From NCBI GenBank assembly GCA_036426205.1, contig CM071579.1:13422071-13486070 (forward strand): DNA of 64,000 nt, in the 5' to 3' direction. The first letter of the stretch is position 1. Every line of letters starts with the position of its first letter. Source of the stretch: Ascaphus truei. Taxonomy: Eukaryota > Chordata > Amphibia > Anura > Ascaphidae. Positions 23,186 through 33,989 of the stretch are shown here, in pieces. A model generated the notes under the pieces. It was not told the origin of the DNA. It worked only from the letters and a program-made list of their open reading frames with translations, and searched no databases. The translations under genes and the position numbers were made by a program.

Positions 23186-23981
23186 TGTAGCCATGCAAAT
23201 AATGACTGCATACATCTTCTCTGTTAGCAGTAGTCCTGTACATACAGGCCTGCCCACAGTATTTATGGAGGTTTTCCCTCACACCCAAGGGTTGTGCCCT
23301 GTGTAAGGATGGGAGTGGCGTATCTCTGAGTCCCCTGGATGGGAGACTCAGATATGGTCTGCCCCTGAGGTATAAAGGGCACAACATGACAGTTGTGGTT
23401 GTTGTCGGAAGCAGAGAGTAAACCGAAGATACAGATATTGAAGGAACACTTTTGTGACCCTAGTGCAGTAACTAGCGGGAGCTAGTGATAATTCCAGTTG
23501 TGTCTACGCCACCTGTGTCCAGGGACCTGGCACAGTGGTGTATCTCCCTAGAGATAAGGGAATCCCACTTCACAATTGAGGCGTCACCTGGCAAAGGGAC
23601 ACGCCCGAGAGAGATGTGCGCTAGAGCTGGTAGCTGCATGGGGCGTCTGCTACATCCCTGTACTTAATAAAGATGTCCTTGAAAACAAGAACCCACTGTG
23701 TGAGTGTGAGCTTACCTCGACATGGATGCACAAGAAGAGTTCCTCACCAGGCCATCTCCGCGGAAGCATGATCCTGATGAGGTGGAGGCGCTGCACATAT
23801 GTAAGTTGGACTCGTACCCACCCTACTCAGTACCTGTCCTGGATGACATCCCTAATACCATCAGCGGGAGACTCAGGAGCCCTGTTGCCTACAGGTGCAC
23901 CCACCATAACGATCATGTAATGGGATTGGTTAGATTACCCGGGCCAAGTGTGAGATTGGGGGGGGGGGAAAACCCGTTACA
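23186..23981 (+). repeat. 3' LTR of the 18964-23981 element
   Basis: 796 bp, TGTAGCC...CCGTTACA, same order of TATA-like box, AATAAA and GTGGAGGCGCTG (23782-23793) as the 5' LTR. Differences are dominated by single-base gains and losses rather than substitutions. Confidence 0.85.
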
Positions 23982-24089
23982 TATATATACATATATTTAT
24001 TGGTTCAGCATTTTTTACTTTTTTCTTAGCCATTTCTGTTAATTTTATTCCTCATATGTGTTTGTTATTCTACTTGTATTAATAAAGTT

Positions 24090-24620
24090 TGCTTTGCTCA
24101 ATTAGATAGGTCACATGACACCCTTAGCCTATCAGAGTGGGCGCCTTGCTGCGTTTCAGCCTGGGGCAGCGTCGCGGGTCTGTGATGTCAAGCCGAGCGC
24201 CTGAGCTGTCTGGCTGACTTGTGGTGGGGTCACGTCGGCGCGACGGCCCTCGAACGTGCAGTTATGACGCCACACTGATGTGGTGTTGGCGTGAAATGTG
24301 GATCCTATATAGGTAAGAATATTTATTGTTTTAATCACACCTTGATAAAGTCCCACGGGATGAAACGCGTTGCTGCGTTTGCTTCTTTCCCTTTTTTGTG
24401 AGCTCATGAATAAAAACCTTTTTACTTTCATTCTGGAGTTGACCTCTAATAATTGTTTCCCCTGGAAGACCTTTTTTCTGCTGTGCTCCTTTTGCTGTAC
24501 ATCACTTGTTGCTGCTTCTACTCTGCGGGATTGCACGCTCCGGAACACTGCAATACAGGACCCATTCTGGATACCCCCCCAGGGGCAGGTAATGGGCTTT
24601 AGCCCTTATATGTATACCTG
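24090..24620 (+). mobile_element. Retroelement fragment with hammerhead-like module
   Basis: A GC-rich leader (24130-24260) is followed by the module at 24341-24371. ATGAATAAAAACC comes about 40 bp later, then TCATTCTGGAGTTGACC. Module, AATAAA and TGGAGT in that order match the 188-bp insertion at 5107-5294. The outer ends and a target duplication were not found. A Penelope-like origin is inferred only from the ribozyme-like core and tail order. Confidence 0.4.
24341..24371 (+). ncRNA. Hammerhead-ribozyme-like module 3
   Basis: Box CTTGATAA, A, then G-TCC-CACG-GGA-T and GAAACGCGTT. The stem TCC/GGA with G·T at its base differs from other copies but pairs in the same place. Core changes are C3 to T and G8 to A. 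Confidence 0.4.
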
Positions 24621-24624
24621 CGGT

Positions 24625-24918
24625 CCTATTATTGGGGAGGTTTGTACATAGAGAGGTGTCTACATACAAAGGCCATTGGTTGTGGTAGTCAAGTGGACAC
24701 TGCTAGGTCAGTTGTGCCCCTGTATATGAACATTAGCTACTATGGACATTGACAGTGTGCCAATTATTATTTCAATAACAATTGTGTGATATACTATATT
24801 CAGAGCACACGCTGACATATGAGCACTATTTCTTTGCAATCTGTTTACAGTTAGAAGCAAAGCACAATCTGGCGGCTAATAGTAAATGTGTGATTAGAAA
24901 ACTGAAGTTAGATTTAAG
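24625..24918. other. No gene seen
   Basis: AT-rich spacer before the nested LTR. Confidence 0.4.
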
Positions 24919-24922
24919 GACA

Positions 24923-26658
24923 TGTAGCAGGGTCCACCTGAGTACTATTCTGTCCAATGGGCTGGCAGTAAACCCTGGTACTATCAGGTCGCCAGTAGTT
25001 GGTATGGGGTTTTCCCCCTCACCTTTGGCACTGCACTTGAGTGAGCAGAGGGTGGTACATCCTGTTGTAGCTGGGATAACGGGGTGCCCGCCTCCTGGCT
25101 GTACTTGAGGGCAGGACTTGGGATAAATAAGCCCATGCTACTAATGCTTCTAAGCAGATGAGACAGAATATATATATATGGTTTACAGAAGACAAATACA
25201 TTGGCCCTAAATGTTGAATGGCTATAAAAACAAGATAGAGGTGTGTGTCAGGGGGAAAGGGAAGCAATTCTGCAGCACACAAAAAAAGCTCCAGTTCAAG
25301 TAATTTCCTACATGTGTGTGTTTAAAAAAAAAAAAAAACAGTTCTTTACTATGTGAAAATACTTGTAGCATTTAAAAAATATATGTTATTATTAATGTAT
25401 TATAATGTAACAAGCATTTTTAGTTTCTATAGCAACCATTTACAAAGTCACATCCCCTTCCTCTTCTGAAACAGGCTCTGGCACACCCCTCTTTGAGCCC
25501 TGCCCTCTCTCTAGCAGTGAACCAATTGTATCTAGTGACTGCCTGGTCACATGATCTTCCACACAGAACTTTGCATCTTGGGTCCAATTCTGCTGCACTG
25601 ACATTTAGTGAATCCCCGATCGATCACAGGAGAACAGATCGATGGGCAACTTAGCTAATCACTTGTCAGTGTGTAGATTGTATTGATGCACATACTGAAT
25701 GGAAATGTTGTATTTATTTATTTTTTAAACAGCAGCTTGAAATGCTGCTTTAAAGCAAAAAGTCCCATTGAAATCAATAGGATTTTTTCTTGTATACGTT
25801 TGTTGGCGCAGAATTGCTCCAATTGTGCCTTGATATCTATGCCGCATAGTTAACAATTCAAATTGAGGATGAGCTTCCACTGGTAACCCTGGAATCTTTG
25901 GTAACAAAGAACAAGCTGATGTTAACCTTGATGATCTAAAGGAGAAAACAAGCATCTGATATTTGAAGGAGTTAAAGTGTTCTCATTGATTGACATGGCA
26001 GACCAGCAAGTAATGAGTTTTGTTAACAATCTCTTTCTCCTCTTTTCCATGTGACCATGTTTTGGGGACTAGTATGTAAGTGTAACCAAACTGCCACTTT
26101 TTCATCCTAAAGTTAGGAGTTGTCCTTCCCTCTGAGGAAGGCAGGTCACACAATTGGGAGCCTGAGATTGGGGCCTTCTCATGTGCTCTTCCCTCCGGGG
26201 GAGAGTGAGTGGTGACCATACCTCTGCCTCCGCTAGGGAGATGGGGGAAGAGTTAGGATGGCTGCGGGTGCCCTTGGCCTGTAGTGGCGGTCCAGGGACC
26301 ATCATCCAGTGAATACTGACAGACTGTATCCGGCAGAAGACTTCTGAGTAACTCTTACTGCAGAGTGTACTAATAAACCTGTTCCTGTTTGCAATATACC
26401 TCCTGCCTGGTGCGTTACCTTACTGGGGGGAGAGGTAATAAGTTCTACCGTGGGAGATCACCTTCAGTTCCTGGAGCCTATGGCAGATGGAGGCGGTGCA
26501 CTGCTTTAGATATATGTGGGGTATGAACCCCAGAAGCCTGTTCCTGTGTCCCCACTACCATCAGCGGCCGACTCAGCCCTCCAGTTGCCAGCATGTATAT
26601 GCACCATACACCCTATAATGGTCCTTATCAGCGATAGGGTGGGGGAAACACCGTTACA
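24923..26658 (+). mobile_element. LTR with nested insertion, GACA target duplication
   Basis: Starts TGTAGCAGGG and ends ACCGTTACA; GACA flanks it at 24919-24922 and 26659-26662. At 1736 bp it is about twice the length of its relatives. The middle (about 25180-25960) includes the dispersed repeat also found at 745-1075, so another element appears to have landed in the LTR. The 3' part holds AATAAA at about 26372 and the box ATGGAGGCGGTG at 26487-26498. It is most simply a solo LTR carrying a later insertion. Confidence 0.7.
25400..25700 (+). repeat. Dispersed repeat nested in the LTR
   Basis: Copy of the repeat at 745-1075 (shared words listed there). It lies inside the LTR bounded by GACA, so it arrived after that LTR did. 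Confidence 0.6.
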
Positions 26659-27008
26659 GACATATTTTTTTATCCAGATCTATGGCACCTAACAAAACTA
26701 CTAAATGATCCAACTGGAGACTGAAACCAGTAATTCCCTTTAAGACGTCTAAAACTTGTATCCAAAATGTTTATATTTTAGAGCAAGACCAACATATATG
26801 AAAAATATATTTTTTTTAATCTGGAGGGTACCAAATACCAACAAAAAAAGAACTTTATAGGAATGTTCCCTATGAAGAGTACAAATGGATGATTAAGATG
26901 CTCTAAACCAGATTTCAGACCATTGAGTATAAGAAATGTTATGTCCCACATCTCTTTCTGAAGCTGAATAGTACTTAAGTTGTGTGTTACTATAGATGCG
27001 AATAAGTA

Positions 27009-27798
27009 TGTAGCGGTCATGTAAAATGCCTACAGTCATCTCTCCTGCTGGCAGCAAGGCCTGGTAAGTGTGGGCATGCCAGCAGTAATCATGGAGGTTT
27101 TCCCTCACACCCTGGTGAGGTGTCCTGTGTAGCTATGGGAGTGGTCACAGACTCTGACTCCCTGGTTGGTGATGTCAGAGTTGTGTCAGCCCCCAGAGTA
27201 CGTAAGACACAGCACTGTGACTAACAGTTAGTTCTTGCAAGGTGGTTGCAGCGTTCCCGTTCTATCAGGAGTAGAGATATTGCAGAGTTCAGAGAATAGT
27301 TAACAGTTATGCTATAGTAGCTGATTGAGGAGTCTGTGTCCCGGGACCGGGCACAGAGCAGTGAATCCCTAATCTAGGAGACATACCTACCAAAGGGAAG
27401 CGGCTGGAAAATTATTGGCTAAGTACACCCCATTGTGGGGGGCAGCTATGTCCACCAGTACAATAAAGATGGAGCTAATCAGAAAGACCCCTGTGTGTGA
27501 GAGTATGATTACACAGGAGGTTGCACCACCGAGGAGTTCCTCACCAGGACCATCCCCATGCGGACGCAGGGACCCTGATGAGGTGGAGGCGCTGCACTGG
27601 AACTAGGTGAGACTCAGCACACTACCTCAGCTGCCTGTCTGGACGGGTCCTCCCCACACACCATCATGCGGGAGACTCAGGAGTCCTGTTGCCAACAGGT
27701 GCACCACCAGACACTACCACACTGTAATGGGGGCCGGTTAGACCACAGGGGCCAATGTGAGATTGGGTGGGTCAGGCCGGGCCACAAATACCGTTACA
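27009..27798 (+). mobile_element. Solo LTR with AGTA target duplication
   Basis: 790 bp, TGTAGCGGTC...CCGTTACA, flanked by AGTA (27005-27008 and 27799-27802). It is closely related to the LTRs of the 18964-23981 element: both contain ATGGAGGTTTTCCCTCACACC, then ATGAGGTGGAGGCGCTGCAC (here the box is 27583-27594), and GGAGACTCAGGAG. It is a solo LTR left after recombination. Confidence 0.88.
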
Positions 27799-27802
27799 AG
27801 TA

Positions 27803-28709
27803 TATTGTAGATAGATAATATACTGTAAGACCTGAAGTAGATGTAGAAAGAGTAGTGATATCCTCAAAAAGTGTAGTTTTTTGTATGGCAGCTTTCTTAA
27901 TATTTGGTTGTAATATCCAATTATGATGTTTACACTTTGATACGATCGAACACAAAAACAAAACATGCAGTGTCTATTTTTACGATTTTAATAGTTTTAA
28001 GTGTGTCCAAACAGGAAAAAGCTAAAAGCCGAGACGTGAACGATTTTGAGAAAATTGTCAGGACACCAGGAAGTTTAAAGAGAATCCGGGACTGTCCCGG
28101 CTAAACCTGGATGTACAGTATGATCACCTTATCCACGACTTTAATACCAGTTAATGCTGATCGAGCTTCAATGGTCATTATCGGAGCTTTGTGAATCCTC
28201 CTTGGTTTTACACCACGTCATACTGGCGAAACTCCTTTATATTTTATTGTGACAATAAATATTGATTTTAGATGTCTGGTGCTCTAGTAAACATCCATCC
28301 GTCAGATATAATTCAGGGTATATTGTTGAAATCTATAGTATTGCCAGCGGTTAGGATTGTGATTGATGACAACGCCTGCTCTCCTGACAAGGATGCATTT
28401 TAGTAATGTACCTGAATAAGAAGATGGTTTAAACTCTCCTTTCATCTATTCCTAGGCATTTAATGTATAGTAAATGTATCAATCCTGGATCAATCCTCCG
28501 GCTTCTCCACTTAGCTGAAGGTTCGGAGGAACATCCAATAGGGACCTTGAAACTCTCGGCATTGTGGGATAAGGGAGGCTATGTCTAAAAGGATACAAGT
28601 GACCCCTTTTGTTTTGTAAAATCAAAATGATGGTCATTTTAAACATGTGTCTTCTATTATTATTTATTATGACGCCGATCAGGGCACTATCACATGAAAA
28701 CTGCCATTG
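27803..28709. other. No gene seen
   Basis: AT-rich DNA between the solo LTR and the hAT MITE. No repeat ends or coding region recognised. Confidence 0.45.
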
Positions 28710-28717
28710 ACTTAAAT

Positions 28718-29050
28718 CAGGGGCGCACAAACATTTTAGTCTGCACCCCCTCCCCTGCCTGCTCTCCCCCACTGCTCACGCCCCCACCCCCTCTTACCTT
28801 GTCACCGGCGTTTCTGATGTCACGACGTCATGTGACGTAGTGTTGCCATGGCAACATGACATCATGTGGCCCCACCGTTGCCATGGCGACGCTTCACCAA
28901 AAGCCACCAGAAATCAGGTCAGGGAACTTACAGAGGCCTTGTGCGCGATCCCTCGGCATTTCATTTAAATGCTTTGGGGAAGAGTGCGGGGCCTTTGTAA
29001 GTACCACGCCCACCCAGAAAATCTTGCGCCCCCCAGTTTATACACCCCCG
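28718..29050 (+). mobile_element. hAT-type MITE with 8-bp duplication ACTTAAAT
   Basis: 333 bp starting CAGGGGCGCACAAAC and ending GTTTATACACCCCCG. ACTTAAAT stands at 28710-28717 and again at 29051-29058; an 8-bp duplication is the hallmark of hAT transposons. The inside is GC-rich with GACGTCATGTGACG and GCCATGGCAAC words. No coding capacity. Confidence 0.88.
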
Positions 29051-29127
29051 ACTTAAATGACAAGTAAAGAAGGGTGGGAAGCCATGTTGGTCCTTTCTTC
29101 CATTTAGTAACAAAGGAGGGAGAGGGT

Positions 29128-29215
29128 GTTGGTGGTATGTTACCTTTTATTGGACCGACAAGTAGTTGATATGTTACAAGCTTTCGAACCTCTCAATGTC
29201 CTTCATTAAATGGGA
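29128..29215 (-). mobile_element. 3' tail of a Penelope-like or related element
   Basis: On the minus strand: TTAATGAAGG, GAGAGGTTCGAAAGCTTG, TAACATATCAACTACTTG, then GGTCCAATAAAAGGTAACA. This is a vertebrate-wide repeat tail in which an AATGAAG box and CGAAAGC flank a short stem and AATAAAA follows. The naming as Penelope-like is from memory and uncertain. A related tail is at 58185-58262. Confidence 0.45.
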
Positions 29216-30925
29216 GCTTCCGTGCAAAAGTGTCCCGATTGGCACTATTGCAGTGTCATAAAAAAAAATCCCCTAGGGACTTATTCTACAATCACTTGAC
29301 TGGATGAATTTCGGTCAAAAACAGCCCGATCAGCCACTTTGGAAAATATAGAATAAGCCCCTTAGTGTTAATGTACCATTGTGCTGCAATGCATTCCAGA
29401 CCCAACTGGAAGACAAAGGGGTTAAATTCCTATAACTCAAAACAATTGAGAACGTCTAACTGGTGAGTCTCCATTATCTGCACAAGACAGAAACTGTTCC
29501 AAATAGCTGTCCGTACCTGAAGATGTATCACGTGATGATAACAATGGAGATACAGTACATCACATCACAAAATGAATTACATGTCATCAAGTTGAGTAGC
29601 AAAATGTACGTTCAGATGAAAAGAGTGATGCATTCTGTAATAAGGTGTGCTAGTTGCATGCATTCCACGAAAACCATATCCAGATGTTCATGGCCATTAC
29701 ACATTTCTTCATTCCTATTAAATATTTCAACAAACTATATGAGTCCAATATGTCTATGGTGAGTTGGTTGAAGTTATGAGGAGTCATTGTTCAGCTTTTC
29801 GTTTCCACATCACTAAACAAATGAAGACAAAGATGAATATTTTCCTGGGTTTTCTATCAAATGAACCGGTATCAGAAAGGTTTCTTTTTATTCCCCCTGA
29901 AAGTATACATCATAATTACAAGAACCTTTTCATCCAAAAAAAGAATTGCGGAGACCTATTGAATTTTAAATGAAGACCAACAGAATAAGCAAACACATGG
30001 GAGGAACCAGGGGGAAAAAGTTGTAAATCTTTATGTAGAGTGGGGAAAATGAAAAATAGCAAAGTGCTAGCCAGTATAAAACCGGAAATATAGGTTTGAC
30101 AGAAATTGACCCTTATACATGATGTGTTTATTAAAGCAGAAACCCCCATTCGTGGATCCATTTCACCCTCTCTCTGGGGGGGTAGGTTAACTGTGGCACA
30201 TCTACATCCTGAGAAATTATATTAAACATATCCTGTCTTCATGGGTTCTTACTGTGAGGCAGTAAAATGCAGTGACTTCATAGGTCTGATTACCAGTTAT
30301 TTCTTCCCACAGCCCTCCAGTGCTCTGTACATTTGCTTTACTAATTTACATTCTTGGTACGTCCAAGAAAACCGCTACTGAAACCTAATCTAACCAACTT
30401 TAGAAAGCTAATGAGATGCCCGACATGCTCACCCTTACAAAGAGACTTTTAGGGCTCCAAAACTCTGTATACACCATAATATATCTATGATGATCCTTGT
30501 TGGTCATTTATAAGGTGTCATATGCAAAAGGCAAGTTAATTAATGGGGTTCACCCTATAAAAATTATAAATCTAAGTAACGACTCGTTGCCATTAATGCT
30601 GTAATATAAAAAGGATTGTAATGCAAATAATTATGAACTGTTGTCTTGTTTCCTTGGCTTAAGCTAACCCCTTCTGCGCTAGCTAGCTATGCATTGTAAA
30701 GCCCTGCGTTGCTGGCCCCTCTAGCACTGAAGGGGTTAATGCGCCACTTATTTTCAAAGACTTCACAGTTTGGGATGTAAACACTTTGACTTTGAAAGGA
30801 CCCATTATTCAACTCATTATCCCACAGGAGGAATATTGGATTTTCGCTTAACAAATGGCGAGGCAATGAAAGAGAAACACAGAATATGTCGGCAGATTAG
30901 ACCACATCGCCCCACCTTGCCTGCC
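29216..30925. other. No gene seen; apparently low-repeat DNA
   Basis: AT-rich with short random frames. A segment near 30690-30750 (GCGTTGCTGGCCCCTCTAGCA, AAGGGGTTAA) belongs to a common short repeat type also seen near 55420 and 63880. Confidence 0.45.
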
Positions 30926-30929
30926 CATT

Positions 30930-31245
30930 TTCCTATCTGATGTAAAACCTCAGACCTTATTTGATCCCTGACTTTCTTTCATAGTTCGGATCACCTCATG
31001 TCTATCCCAAGCTTTTTGTCATTCCCTTACTTGCCCCTACCACCTCCATTGGGAGACTCTTCCATGAATCCACCACCCTTTCTGTAAATAAGTACTTCCT
31101 TACATTTCCCCTTATGACCTCTTGTTATCGCACTTCTATTTCCCTGACATGCTGTGCACTTCCCTCTTGTGCTTTGTTCTAGCCCTTTACGTATTTAAAC
31201 GTTTCAATCATACCGCCCCTCTCCCTCCTACCCTACAAATAGAGA
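30930..31245 (+). repeat. Diverged repeat, possibly LINE-derived
   Basis: The order CTACCACCTCCATTGGGAG, TTCCATGAATCCACCACCC, AAGTACTTCCTTACATTTCC and CGTATTTAAACGTTTCAAT recalls an old interspersed repeat known from many vertebrates. I cannot name it with confidence. Confidence 0.4.
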
Positions 31246-31369
31246 TGGGCTAATCTTTCACCGAGGGGGGGGGGGGGGGAAACCCCAGCACTAGGTTTAA
31301 AGTAAATAAATAATTAAATACTCAAAAATGCAAAAATTGAGGAAAGTTTCCAATGAGACTATTCATTAC

Positions 31370-31702
31370 TGCCCCACACCTCTGGAATGCCCTTCCCCTC
31401 TATATCCGACGAGCATCCTTTATGGCCCACACACCTCTTTAATGAAGCATTTGGGTAGCTCCCTTGGCATACATTTTATATGCACTGACCTTGGCCCCTT
31501 GCAGATGCACTTACCATAATACACCCCTACTGTCTCTCTAAGTTGTCCCTACTTACCATTTAGATTGTAAGCTCTTTGGAGAAGGATCTCTAATGTTGTT
31601 TTTAGCACCTATTCCCTTTATGTCCCCTATTTTGTCACAACACGTGTATTACTGCTGTGAAGCGCTATGTACATAGATGTCGCTATACAAAGAAAGATAT
31701 AC
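31370..31702 (+). pseudogene. L2-type LINE, 3' end
   Basis: CACACCTCTGGAATGCCCTT with CCCTCTATATCCGACGAGC encodes the LWNALPLYIRRAS-like end of an L2/CR1 reverse transcriptase in a broken frame. It is followed by a 3' UTR with TTTAGATTGTAAGCTCTTTGG and GTGAAGCGCTATGTACATAG, a typical L2/CR1 tail. It is truncated and dead. Confidence 0.65.
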
Positions 31703-31705
31703 AAA

Positions 31706-32028
31706 CAGGCATACCCCGCATTAATGTACGCAATGGGTCCAGAGCATGTATGTAAAGCAAAAATGCACTTAAAGTGAAGCACTACCTTTTTTCCACTTAT
31801 CGATGCATGTACTGTACGGCAATCGTCATATACATGCATAACTGATGTAAATAACGCATTTGTAACAGGCTCTATAGTCTCCCCGCTTGCGCACAGCTTC
31901 GGTACAGGTAGGGAGCCGGTATTGCTGTTCAGGACGTGCTGACAGGCGCATGCGCGAGCTGCCGTTTGCCTATTGGCCTTACTCGCGAGTGTACTTAAAG
32001 TGAGTGTCCTTAAACTGGGGTATGCCTG
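31706..32028 (+). mobile_element. Tigger-like (pogo) MITE, copy 2
   Basis: 323 bp, CAGGCATACCCCGCATTAAT...CTGGGGTATGCCTG, TA after the right end. It is very similar to copy 1 at 18220-18552. Near identity of the two copies suggests fairly recent spread. Confidence 0.85.
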
Positions 32029-32184
32029 TACATATAAAAAGGAGAAAAAGAATGGTGCAAATAGCGCTACAAGCTAAACAATATATATATAAAGTGCAAA
32101 CTAGTAATAAACACTCAGATATACCCAGCACTTACTAAGCAAGGCTGCCAGGGATAATTGACCCAAAACTAAGTCAAAATGAAA

Positions 32185-33035
32185 TACAACAAAAACAATA
32201 CAAACCGGCGCCTAAAAATGTCCAAAATCAGTCTGATAAAAGTCCAAGTGAAGAAAAAACTTCTAAGTTGCGCTTGAACTTCTGTGTTTCCAAAATTGGA
32301 TGAGTCCACAGCCAATTGACTCGTGATATGTGGAATAAAGAAAGAAATAATAGTGTGATACCGTTGATCAAACAGACATGTAACACAAACACAGGACAAA
32401 CACCCCTTACAACAATAAACAGTAAAAAGCAAGGCTGAAAAAGAAGAGCTAATTTAATACAAATAAAAAATAATTGACAAATATAAACAATAAGCAGGCA
32501 ACTGGTCCAGTTCGTGTAAAACTGGAATCCTACTCACAAGAAGCTGTGAGTAAAATCACAGTGTATAGCAGTCTTGGGAACAACTTGTCCTCCGGTGGTG
32601 TCTGGCTGCTTTCTCAAACACTCCCACTGCTACCACACACTGCGCACTACTGCGCACGAAACGCGTAGGGTCAGAGTGTAAGAGTTCGTCATCTACAACA
32701 GCCGCAGGCGACGCAGTAGTGCCTGCTTATTGTTTATATTTGTCAATTATTTTTTATTTGTATTAAATTAGCTCTTCTTTTTCAGCCTTGCTTTTTACTG
32801 TTTATTGTTGTAAGTGGTGTTTGTCCTGTGTTTGTGTTATATGTCTGTTTGATCAACGGTATCACACTATTATTTATTTTTTTATTCCACACATCACGAG
32901 ACAATTGGGAGTGGACTCATCCAATTTTGGAAACACAGAAGTTCAAGCGCAACTTAGAAGTTTTTTCTTCACTTGGACTTTTATCAGACTGATTTTGGAC
33001 ATTTTTAGGCGCCGGTTTGTATTGTTTTTGTTGTA
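32185..33035. mobile_element. Fold-back element with two 316-bp arms
   Basis: The left arm 32185-32500 and right arm 32720-33035 are reverse complements of equal length. Both arms encode, on opposite strands, nearly the same 84-87-residue chance frame (for example RSFFFTWTFIRLILDIFRRR in each), which shows how little the arms have diverged. The 219-bp loop carries a stem TGCGCA-CTAC-TGCGCA followed by CGAAACGCGTAG, the second half of the hammerhead-like module. No coding capacity is evident. Confidence 0.85.
32641..32668 (+). ncRNA. Partial hammerhead-like module 4, in the fold-back loop
   Basis: Stem TGCGCA/TGCGCA with loop CTAC, then C-GAAACGCGTA. The CTGATGA box is missing: CCACACAC stands in its place, so no active ribozyme is expected. 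Confidence 0.3.
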
Positions 33036-33220
33036 CATATAAAAAGACACAGACGTTAGCAAACTAGCCAAAAGAATATTAGAAAACAAGCAAAAATGTG
33101 CAAATTCGCAAAACATCAAAAACATTTGCACCGTGTTTGCGATTTTGCCCCAAAAGTTTTAACAAAATTAGAAGAAAAACCTGCGGATCAAATTTTAACT
33201 AATTCTCCCATCTCTACCTG

Positions 33221-33985
33221 TAAGCGGTAGATCCTTTCGTTTCAAGTCAGAAGCAAGTTAAACCCTTAAACTTTTTTAGTATTCATTTGTTTATTGATTT
33301 TGCTCCCTCCAGCAGTAGAAAGATCTCCAGATTATTAAGCTTGTTTTGCTTCTGAATATGGTGCTGTGAAAGCTAAATACAAATAGAGGATACTACTTTT
33401 GCATCTACCAAACGTGCTTATTTTACAGTCCCTCATAGATGCTCTGGATGTGTAAATAACCTACGAACAAAAGGTTATATTATTGAAAGCAAGAGCTGTT
33501 CAAATAACCCAATCTTGCCCAGGCAAACAGTCAAATTGCCTGAGCACCCATGGGCTCAATTTGCTGGAGAGAACTGGCCAATAGATTTCCAACAGAAGAG
33601 TACTATATGATGCATGATCTCTATTAGCATTGGTTACTGTCGTAATTCCATGTGCAGCCATATATCTGCTCTCTGGTGAAGTATATCATGTACCTCCTGT
33701 AAATTGATCTTGTTAGTCAGTTGTAATTTATGTTATGTTTCCAACTGCAATTTCATGCTGGCAATACAAGTGTCACATTGCTGAACATTATTAGGGGAAA
33801 GGAAACAGTAGAGATTTTACTTATGTACAGAAGGTTACACTACTAGACAATCACATTTTGAACAATCTGCACGATAGGTACTAAATACGGTGTAAATGTA
33901 ACCCTCCTTGCCCGACTCTAAAGGAGTTTACATCAGATTTATTATATGCATGGTATTGCTCAGTCTCTCATACCTTTTCAAGGTA
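33221..33985. other. No gene seen
   Basis: AT-rich DNA. 33915-33980 is a short copy of the dispersed repeat that begins at 15405. Confidence 0.45.
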
Positions 33986-33989
33986 CATG

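Larger units (their letters stand above)
18964..23981 (+). mobile_element. LTR retrotransposon without recognisable pol
   Basis: Two LTRs (18964-19770 and 23186-23981) bound a 3415-bp internal region. The 4-bp TATA precedes the first (18960-18963) and follows the last (23982-23985). After the 5' LTR comes TTGGAGGGCGCTGCTGAGAT, where a primer-binding site is expected (TGG at 19773). A purine-rich tract, ACCAGGGGGAG, directly precedes the 3' LTR. The internal region is GC-rich with only short overlapping frames. I see no reverse transcriptase, integrase or protease motif and no zinc knuckle. It is therefore either a non-autonomous element or a heavily indel-damaged one. Confidence 0.8.
31247..33220. 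mobile_element. MITE with AGAGATGGGC ends, filled by nested insertions
   Basis: TAGAGATGGGCTAATC at the left (about 31246) mirrors AATTCTCCCATCTCTA at the right (about 33205-33220), with TA on both outer sides. Between them sit an L2 fragment, the second Tigger-like MITE and the large inverted repeat. The right-hand 170 bp (GCAAAAATGTGCAAATTCGC and so on) is the remaining MITE body. I infer one small MITE enlarged by later insertions. Confidence 0.5.

Noticed and set aside
32169..33042. Two nearly identical 84-87-residue frames as a duplicated gene
   Set aside because: They are the two arms of one inverted repeat read from opposite strands; the composition is that of random AT-rich DNA.
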